NCBI GenBank assembly: GCA_003008705.1
Contig: PDUO01000048.1
Location: forward strand, 257,183-321,182
Source: Pezicula radicicola
Taxonomy: Eukaryota; Ascomycota; Leotiomycetes; Helotiales; Dermateaceae
Length of the DNA stretch: 64,000 nt
Direction: 5' to 3'
Part shown: piece by piece, positions 56,526 to 64,000 of the stretch
How the letters are laid out: every line of letters starts with the position of its first letter
How positions within the stretch are numbered: position 1 is the stretch's first letter
Made by a program: the position numbers and the translations under genes
The notes under the pieces: model-generated
Databases searched by the model: none
What the model was told of the DNA's origin: nothing
The model's input: the letters and a program-made list of their open reading frames with translations, nothing else

Positions 56526-57284
56526 AAGGCTCTATTCGCTGTAAAGTAATAAAATTATATAAAAAAGCCAAAGTATAACTATAGGATAGAAAACCTTTGT
56601 AAATTGTATATAATTTTACGTAGACCGATTACATCTGTAGCAAGTGTTACTAGTTAGCGATACGCACATACTACTACACCCCTAACCTAGATCTATACCA
56701 CATAGGGGATAAACTCATATTCTAAAGTTGTCTGTATGTCTACATCTAACACTCTATAGGAAACCTTTTCTTTCAGATTAGAGGATCATTCTGAGAATTA
56801 AACTAATGTATTTAGGTAGAAATGTATAACTAACCATATTGATGTTTTCTCGGTCTGGAAGGGCTAAAGAAAAGAGATGGATCTAATCTAATCTAATCTA
56901 ATCATAGTACTCTAGTGTACTGTACTGTACCCCGCTAAACGTAAAACCCCCCACCGCCTGTCATTCGTTTGTCTTTCTCACATCAACAACATCCATCCAC
57001 AACGATCGGAACTCCGGAATCTGGTCATCAGGATTGCAGTGAGTCTTAGTCGGAGGCCTCGTAGTATCAATGAGTACAACATTGAGTGCGATTGGCATAC
57101 CGCACTGAAGTGGCCTCGTTCGACGCGTATGATTAGATTTTCCTGTGCGTCATCAGATTCAACCTAATCTACACGTTCGTTGCCCTGTATTTGTATGTAA
57201 TCTTAATCAATCCAATTCCGAAGACTCACCAACTCGCCTTTCTAAGTCTGTGGCTCAAAGGCCCCTTCTCACCCGAACGTCAAG
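56526..57284. other. Intergenic, 5' flank of the DUF6604-type gene
   Basis: Contains a short tandem run of TAATC (four units at 56884-56903) and TGTAC repeats at 56918-56932. No gene. Confidence 0.45.
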
Positions 57285-60200
57285 ATGTTTCCGCCATTCC
57301 TCGGCGGCAGTTACAAACGGTACAAACAGGACACTTCAACATTTGTACAATGGCTATTAGAGACGGCCACTCAACAATGCGGATACAGCATCGACGATTC
57401 CAAGTCGGGCGACACCCTGGAGCAGAATGAGCCGGTGAAGGCGGCTCCTCGTCTGAAAGGAAAGGCTCGGAAGCTCGCAAAAGCAACTGAAAAGGCAGCT
57501 GGAGGTGCGGGCCCTTCTACTAATAAGTGAGTTTTTCTCTTGGCTTTCGGGTTGAGCTTTTGGCCACAGCCATGGCGCACTTGGGCCGATATCTATTTCA
57601 ATTGTCCAAAACGGAGACGGAGTCAACGATGACGAGCAAAAGACTAACTTCACGCAGCACGAATAGTGGACCACACCTTGTACAAGCCTCGGAACTTCTG
57701 CCTCTTGCTAGAGCTATTGTGGCTTCTGAAAATATCGAAATTCCTAGCAACATCATTCAAGCTGGGCTTCGAGCCATATCTGCCAGAAAAAGTTGCACCG
57801 AACGTATGTATCCGTTGAATTGTTTCTCATTTCTTACCCAAGGCAGAAGCCTACTTTACGTGCTATGGACTCATCAGTTGGTCAGCTTGATATCTCAATC
57901 AGGCCCCACTGAATCATTAGCATAGTTTTATAACACATGGGTGGTCGGCGAGTTTTGGACCTCTCACTTTGCGAATTAGCGCACACAATGCTGACAGAGA
58001 GCTAGGTTTTATGAAAACTACTCCTGCCGACGATTCAAAACAATCCCTGGATAACGAAAAACATTTCCATTTCACGAGCCTAATGGAAAATGTGCTGATG
58101 ACTCTCCAACCTCGTTTCTCAACCTCGGCTGGGTCCGTTTCCAAAGATGCAATGGCGTCTGTTGTCAGTATCGAAACTTTTATCAACCGATTCGAAGTGC
58201 TGGAAGTTGAGGAGCCTTCTGAATACCTCGCAGAAGTTGCTGATGAGCCACTACATACCTCAACTGACGGCTCGACATATGAAGTAGCAATCGGGAAATC
58301 AAAGAACGAACTAGAGGAGGAGAAGCTTTTTGCTATCTACTCGCTCTTCGATGACCTTTTCAACATACGAACGTTCTTGATGAGGACCTGGGTCGCTTAT
58401 GCTATGGAAGAAATAGATTTAGTTACCGCCTCTATCACTACAAACATGGCATTTCAGCTAGCGATACGAACACAAGAAGAAACACTAGCAGCCTTCCCAG
58501 AATGCAGGACTTACGACACAATGTTACCTGTCTTTATGGGTGCAGTTGTAAATGCTACGGCACAAACTGAGGAGATCGAAATCGACGACAAGCTTGCGAA
58601 TTGGATATGTGCCCCAGCCCATTCCATTCTAGACACATTTGTCGATGATGTTTTAATACCAGGAAAAGGTACTGTCCCAAGGATGAAGCGAGGCCACTTT
58701 GGAGTTTATAACCCGCTGCGGCCGAGGGCAAAGATGCACGGTGCTGAAAAACAACAAGAAGATATAATTGTTCTCATGGAATTGTTACCGGAGTTCTGTT
58801 TTCTCTCTAAGTCAAAGGTGTTGCCAAAGCTCTTAGCAGTGGATGAGCTTACAAAAGGACTCTGCAAGATGTTTGAGACCAAAGAGATTCCTGTTTGGCT
58901 TACCTTTGCAGTCTCAGTTCTTTTGGATATTCATCACGTCTGGCGACAACGGATTGAACGAGCTTTTCACGACATGCAAAGGGTCGGAAATTTGGCACAG
59001 CAAAGGTACGCATATCATGATAGTTTCTACATTGTACCCAAAGCAAGTGTGTCGCCCGTTTGTCTACGGAGGGAGATATTTAAGCCAATTCAATGACTGA
59101 TATATCCTCCTTTCCTGTAAAGTTGGTGCAAGTATCACCATCTAAGTATCAAAAGCATATTCTACCGAAAAGTTCATCAGACGCTTAATGCATAGACGCG
59201 TTCCTGGATCCATGAATTTAAACGATTCATGAACTTATTACCACAACATTCGCAAAATCTTCTATATATTGCTTCTGATACAATAATACTAACCATTTAT
59301 TTAGTTTAAAAAATTACTTTGAAGTCGCAGGAGGGCTTCCTGCTTTTGATAACTGGCCGAATCAAAACGAATATGCGGTAAAAGTGCTAGAGAATGGCAT
59401 CCAGGAATCGGTATTGAAAGACGTACTTTGGAAAATCAAGAATACACAAGACTCCATTAGAACCTATGGCCCTCTAGGAGAGGAAGACCGCTGGTATCTC
59501 TATAAGCGACATCCCGTCTTATGTGGCATTCTTGCCTCTGAGGTAATTCTGAGGATGCATCAGCTTGGCAGCATTCTCGTCAACGCTTGGGGAACGGTTG
59601 TATATCCTGCTCAGCTGTATAACATGCTACGCCTTGGAGCAGGTGGAAATCAGCCAGTCAAGGCTTGGCGTCTTATGGAGCAAGCAATCACTATCCACGG
59701 CGGAAATCAAATCTTTGTTGGTGCACCGCCTACAACTTTAGAAGACTCGTTCAAGCAAGCTTGCCTGATGCTCGGCGTATCAGCTACATCATTTTCTAAA
59801 AAGCAGAGACGGCCTGGACTGAAGCATTCGACCAACGGACCGAGGGGACTGAAAGAGTCTTCGACTATTGCCGAGATCTTAATGGAAGGGGAGGGGGAAG
59901 ATTCATCGTCCTCGATCACAATGCACAGAGTTGAGCAGCTCCTCGGACAGCAAGCTGAAAGTCAGACAGCAACCAATGCAAGTCGCTCCTTCCGACGAAA
60001 ATGGAAAGCTACACGCAAACTGAGCTCCCTCGAATTTCTTGAAGCACTAAAAACATCTCTTAGCCTTGAAATGCCAAAACTGAAGTTCGATTACTTTGAA
60101 CTCCATCGACAGAGCATTGCTTTTCTACGAGATCTGCGTATCGCTTGTGATGCTGAGTTTCGGAAGTTTATGGGTAGTCCTCAGTACATTGACGATGAGA

Positions 60201-60346
60201 GTCAGTTGCCGTATTTAGCAATTTATTGCATTCAGATTACTTGTGGTTCTAAGAAGGCGGGAGAAGCGTTGGGATTTAAGGAGGGACAGGTACAGAGTAG
60301 AATCCTTTTGAAGGCAGCTGAGGAGTTGGAAAAAGTTGTGGTTTGA
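57285..60346 (+). CDS. Large DUF6604-type fungal protein
   Basis: Exons 57285-57526, 57658-57803, 57847-57880, 57980-59005, 59305-60346 sum to 2490 nt, giving 829 aa. The N-terminus MFPPFLGGSYKRYKQDTSTF then VQWLLETATQ matches the opening of DUF6604 (YKRYKQDT...F..WL), followed by the basic LKGKARKLAKATEKA and the second conserved part LLPLARAIVASENIEIPSNI, AISARKSCTE. The middle is helical (ENVLMTLQPRF, LFDDLFNIRTFLMRTWVAYA), and the C-terminal part is rich in LLxx helices (FDYFELHRQSIAFLRDLRIA). No signal, membrane span or catalytic motif is visible. Introns end in CTAAC-type branch points; the third exon is only 34 nt. Function is unknown for the family; some fungal members accompany large alpha-helical proteins. 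Confidence 0.75.
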
Positions 60347-61629
60347 TTCTAGCATTTGTTATTTCTTATCTGATGTCTCCCTTCTATCCTATTTTTTATG
60401 ACATAAAAAGATAAAGGAGATCAAAAAGTATTGTTAAATGAAATGAAAGAGGTCACATTCTATTACTGTTCATGTTCCACAAAAAGATAAGATACGTCAT
60501 GACTTTGACATGCCGCTCAGCTAAAAGCTAAAAGCTTCACCTTACAGAGGTACGGTAGCTTATCCTGGTTTTGAGAGAAAGAAAGCTCAAGCTACATTCG
60601 AGCTAACGTTGTATATCGCGTTCTAAAGGCAAATTTTCCCGTTAAAAAATAAATAAGACAAGATTACATTAGCTGCAACAATTCGAGTTACCAGAATGAT
60701 TTGGGTTGCTAGATTGATGCGAATCACTAAAATAATTTAGATTAGTAAAGATAAGACAATTAGTTAACAATTAGATAGACTAACTTACTAATTATTGAGT
60801 GATTTAGGTTATTATGCAATTTTTACTTCTTTGGTTGTTCCTCTTAGGTGCAACACGCAGAAAAAGACAACAAAATCTTAAAACTTAAGCGAGCGCCACA
60901 CATAGGGGGTTTTAGGTGGTATCTAATACTCTTATACGCACTATTTATTTTTGATAAGGAAATTATGAAGAGGTTTTGCTTTTTACGTATCTGTTTATAT
61001 TCTATATCCTATGCTACTCTATAATTAACCTTGCTATTTCTGGTATTCTACAGCCTCGGAGACTTCTATGTTCTTATTTATTATCCGCGCCACAACTGTC
61101 AGCTCCATCCAGTCGTTAAGGTTAATCACTAGTTGCAGATCTTTAGAACGGGATTCAGGGTATCCGAGAAACGCCTCTTTTCAAATCGCTGTTACTGGTT
61201 CGTGGTCAAACTTTAATAAATACTGTAGAACAAGTTCCTCAAATCAATTCTTTTCTCTCTCTCCCTTCCTCTGTCCTCTTTGAATGTTTTCTTTTCTTCG
61301 AACTGTGAATAAATTCATCGTCCTCGAGTACTTGAAGTTCTAGAAGAGATTTTTTTTTAGCGCTCGGTAGTTTTCTATCAAGGTTTCAACTAGAAACATT
61401 CCTTACTGAAACCATCTCGAAACGCGCGACGACGTCAGGGAGGGGGTTTGAGACTCCACTTTCCCAATTGTTTTGTGCTGCATTCAGACGAACTACTCAC
61501 TCGAGCTCTAGAGCTTATTTCTTCGACCTCATATTCAATTACTTCATCTCCCATTATTCCCGTACATATGACAACCTGCGCAGAGCGTCGCCAAATCTTG
61601 TTACCTCAATCTCTGTACATTGCGACAGG
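60347..61629. other. Intergenic with degenerate minisatellite
   Basis: Three or four minisatellite units at about 60680-60780 (CGAGTTACCAGAATGATTTG, GGTTGCTAGATTGATGCG), 330 bp after the gene end. The rest is AT-rich with no supported gene. Confidence 0.45.
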
Positions 61630-62398
61630 ATGAAGCTCTGCAGTAATAGACCAGAAGGCTTCGTATGTTCCTCCTCTACTCTCCACTCCAGTCGCGATAA
61701 ACAGCGAGAACAGCAGCTAACAAACATCACAACAGGGGCCTCACTCCTCACTCTCCTCACCTCTCCCAACATCCTGCTTCACCGATACAATACTCCTCCC
61801 CCTCCCAACCTGGCTCGCCCTCGCCACCCTCCCACCCCTCATCCTCCTCTCCCTCCACCACCGCAAAACCAACTTCAACCCCTCCACAAAACACCTCCGC
61901 ACACAATTCTTATCTTCCCAAAAACGATTCTCTCCATTCCGCCTCACAAAATCATTATATTACATCTTCATCATCTGTAACATCCTAATGCAAACCCTAG
62001 AAATAGTACGACTAGAATTACTACGTTTCGGAATCGGGTTACTGCCATTTTGTTACGTGGGATTATTATTAGGTGGATTATTACATGTTACTTTTGGATT
62101 TGGGGAGAAGGTTAGTGGGTGGAGGGTTGTGAATTTGTTGGTTTGGATTGGTGGGGTGGTTATGTGTGTTATGCAGTGTTTGGGGTTGAGTAAAGAGGAG
62201 AGTGAATCTATTGATATGAGAAAAGGGGGTAAGTATCCGGTTGGGGATCAGGTTCTTGATGTTGTGGTTATGGCGGGTGTTTATGCTGTTGTTGCGGGGT
62301 TGGAGATTGGATTGGGGGNGATGAGGATACGCTGGTTGATGGTAGTAGTGATCGGGTTGCTAGTCGGGAGGAGGGTGCTGGTGAGGAGTTTGTTATGA
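61630..62398 (+). CDS. Multi-pass membrane protein (resembles an ABCC-type TMD0)
   Basis: Exons 61630-61662 and 61736-62398 give 231 aa. The first exon codes only MKLCSNRPEGF; its intron ends with a GCTAAC branch point. The second exon opens GPHSSLSPLPTSCFTDTILL and then has about six or seven hydrophobic segments, for example LPTWLALATLPPLILLSL, LYYIFIICNILMQTLEIVRL, GIGLLPFCYVGLLLGGLLHV, VVNLLVWIGGVVMCVMQCLG, VVVMAGVYAVVAGLEIGLG and IRWLMVVVIGLLVG. The CSN...EGFGP start recalls the N-terminal TMD0 of fungal multidrug-type ABC proteins, but no ATP-binding part follows. One residue is unknown because of an N at 62319, and an error there could alter the C-terminus. Confidence 0.55.
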
Positions 62399-63331
62399 AG
62401 TAGTTGGGGTATAGTACGTAATTAATCCAATTGTAATATTTACTTTTCACTCTATATCGCCCTTCCTGTAGATCTGAAGTTGCTGGCAAAGCTTTCTTAT
62501 AGAAATCAAAATATTTTTTGTACAATGTAGTTCCTGTCGTGTGACTGTATAGTATATTTGCGAGTCTAAATAATAGTCACGTAGAAGAATAACGTCTCTT
62601 ATTTAGGTAACTTACCTGATTTAAATAACACAGTTGATTCAAGAAACCGATTTAATTTAAGTATCTAACTAATTTAGCTAGAGCACAACACTTAATCCTA
62701 AACTAAAGCTTAAGGAATGAAGTGTTCTTTGGTACTCTTGCGTTAAAACTTTGTTTACGAAATTTACCTCATTTTCTAGCTCAACTTCATTCTCGGGAAC
62801 GAATGAGAACTTCTTCTGTTTTAGTTGTATTGTACCTTTAGCACCCCTCAATAAATGTTGAAGGCTTAATAGGTATGTATAGTACCTACATAAAGATTCA
62901 CACATGTAGTACCCACAAAAGCTGGGTTGTATAATTTAAACAACATAACCTCACAAGTATAAGAACTCCTCTCTGAATATATCGAGCTGTACTGCCCGTA
63001 ATGCAATACCAATTAACTACCATTAGCGATGCCAAAATGTTATGGACGGTGGAGATCCTCGATTGCACCTAAATAACCAATGGAGTTGCAGAGGGTTTTG
63101 AAGAGCTTTAGATTCTATAAAGAAAGGATAGCAATAAACCCACATCTCCACCAGAACAAAATGAAATACAGATACCACAACAGCTGATAGATATATTATA
63201 GATGAAATTGAAGGATATTTGTTGATAGGAGATCTGGTTGAAGTTTAAGTGAATTTGATATTTGCAGATTTCAGTATATTCTCGTCTGAATACCCTCCGT
63301 CCCCAGCCGAATCAGACATATATTCCCTATT
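62399..63331. other. Intergenic with degenerate minisatellite
   Basis: About four units at 62603-62680 (GGTAACTTACCTGATTTAAA, AACCGATTTAATTTAAGT), 205 bp after the membrane-protein stop. No other feature supported. Confidence 0.45.
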
Positions 63332-63862
63332 CTAATGATGACTAGATATGCTATAGTCCTCACCCTCATTGCCATCGACCGAGCCAAAGTCATCCTCCAG
63401 ATCATCACCAGATCCGGGGTCATCAGGTGAAAATTGAGATCCTTCATATCCTTCCAGCATGAAACGCTTGAAAAAGAATGGGTGTCCGTAAGTTGAAAGT
63501 GGCTTTCGTGTCGCTGGCTTTCCACTAGTAAAACAGTCGAACTTATAGCCTACTATATCTAAGTCAAAACTGTCGAGAAATCCTGAGCGTACAATAGGAT
63601 ATTATTTTCTGTTTCTGTTTCCGTTGCGTAGCAAAGTGCTCCCAAATGGTCCACTCGGCATATTTTCTTCGTCCCATATTATAGGAGCCACCTCTAAAGT
63701 ATTTCTTAAAACATGTAGCTTGTGCATAAACTTGTCTGATTCTTCTTTTCTGAGAACTCTATCAAAGCTAACGTCTAAATCGATTCGAAGATGTTGCATT
63801 TCAGAAGTAATAAAGTCGTTAATAAGGAAATGGACGAGTCGTTTCCCGGTCTTGAATCGTCC
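63332..63862 (-). pseudogene. Partial gene at right edge with one in-frame stop
   Basis: Minus-strand frame of 177 codons, probably the last exon of a gene extending beyond the window (an acceptor CCCTAAG precedes 63862). It reads RFKTGKRLVHFLINDFITSE, MQHLRIDLDVSFDRVLRKEE, KLHVLRNTLEVAPIIWDEEN, then TAA, then continues protein-like as YPIVRSGFLDSFDLDIVGYK, STYGHPFFFKRFMLEGYEGS and an acidic end (GSGDDLEDDFGSVDGNEGED) to TAG. CAA to TAA would explain the internal stop. I do not recognise the family. If the TAA is real and old, the protein would simply end earlier. Confidence 0.4.
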
Positions 63863-64000
63863 CTTAGGGGGTCATAGTATCGGAGAAGAAAGTAGAACAG
63901 TGTTGTTTGCGGGTCGAAAATGCCTAAACTTGGCTGTAAACTTCTTACTAACCACGGTTTAGCTTTATACCAGAGTAGTGTCTGCTAACTCCTTGTAGGT

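Noticed and set aside
61554..61947. Two short minus-strand frames near the TMD0-like gene
   Set aside because: They overlap the spliced membrane-protein gene and reflect its C-rich codons.

Overview
The window looks like nuclear DNA of a filamentous ascomycete. Genes carry several short introns (mostly 45-130 nt) with GT..AG ends and CTAAC-type branch points, there is an intron-containing tRNA-Lys, and fungus-specific families occur (PTH11-type membrane protein, Zn2Cys6 regulator, DUF6604-type protein, Arylsulfotran_2, EthD). A leotiomycete/helotialean origin is my guess from general family resemblance; nothing in the sequence proves it. Two ambiguous bases (6546, 62319) show a draft assembly.

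Layout. 0.2-9.6 kb: oligopeptide transporter, DHH/DHHA1 phosphoesterase with a PCNA-box-like tail, a broken L-domain cell-surface gene, and a membrane-anchored arylsulfotransferase-like protein. 10.4-12.4 kb: AT-rich decayed repeats. 12.5-16.1 kb: Zn2Cys6 regulator convergent with a short-chain dehydrogenase. 16.6-19.4 kb: AT-rich and intergenic DNA with a twice-stopped pseudogene. 19.6-22.9 kb: secreted PAF-acetylhydrolase-like enzyme and FAH-family enzyme. 23-25.3 kb: solo LTR and repeats. 25.5-28.5 kb: PTH11-like protein and secreted EthD protein. 28.9-38 kb: a transposon graveyard (a complete 967-bp non-autonomous copia-type LTR element, several inverted-repeat elements, a MULE-like transposase relic) that contains one intact, conspicuously GC-rich gene, a GH54/CBM42 arabinofuranosidase. 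38-41.9 kb: Baeyer-Villiger-type monooxygenase and an F-box-type LRR protein. 42.5-45.1 kb: two small lineage-restricted genes, one lying between inverted repeats, then a minisatellite and decayed paralogue fragments. 48.5-54.2 kb: housekeeping block (roadblock/LAMTOR2-like, small membrane protein, glyoxalase I, 3-phosphoglycerate dehydrogenase), then tRNA-Lys. 55.8-56.5 kb: RING-like and copia RT relics. 57.3-62.4 kb: an 829-aa DUF6604-type protein and a multi-pass membrane protein. 63.3-63.9 kb: a partial gene at the right edge.

How the parts relate. Genes are mostly independent rather than clustered; the only plausible functional pairing is the regulator/dehydrogenase pair. AT-rich blocks show nonsense changes of CAA/CAG, CGA and TGG codons, the pattern expected of repeat-induced point mutation. 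A degenerate ~18-bp minisatellite recurs about ten times in the window, and most copies lie roughly 100-350 bp beyond a stop codon.

Gene models were built by hand. Where exons are listed, their summed length is divisible by three and all junctions keep frame.
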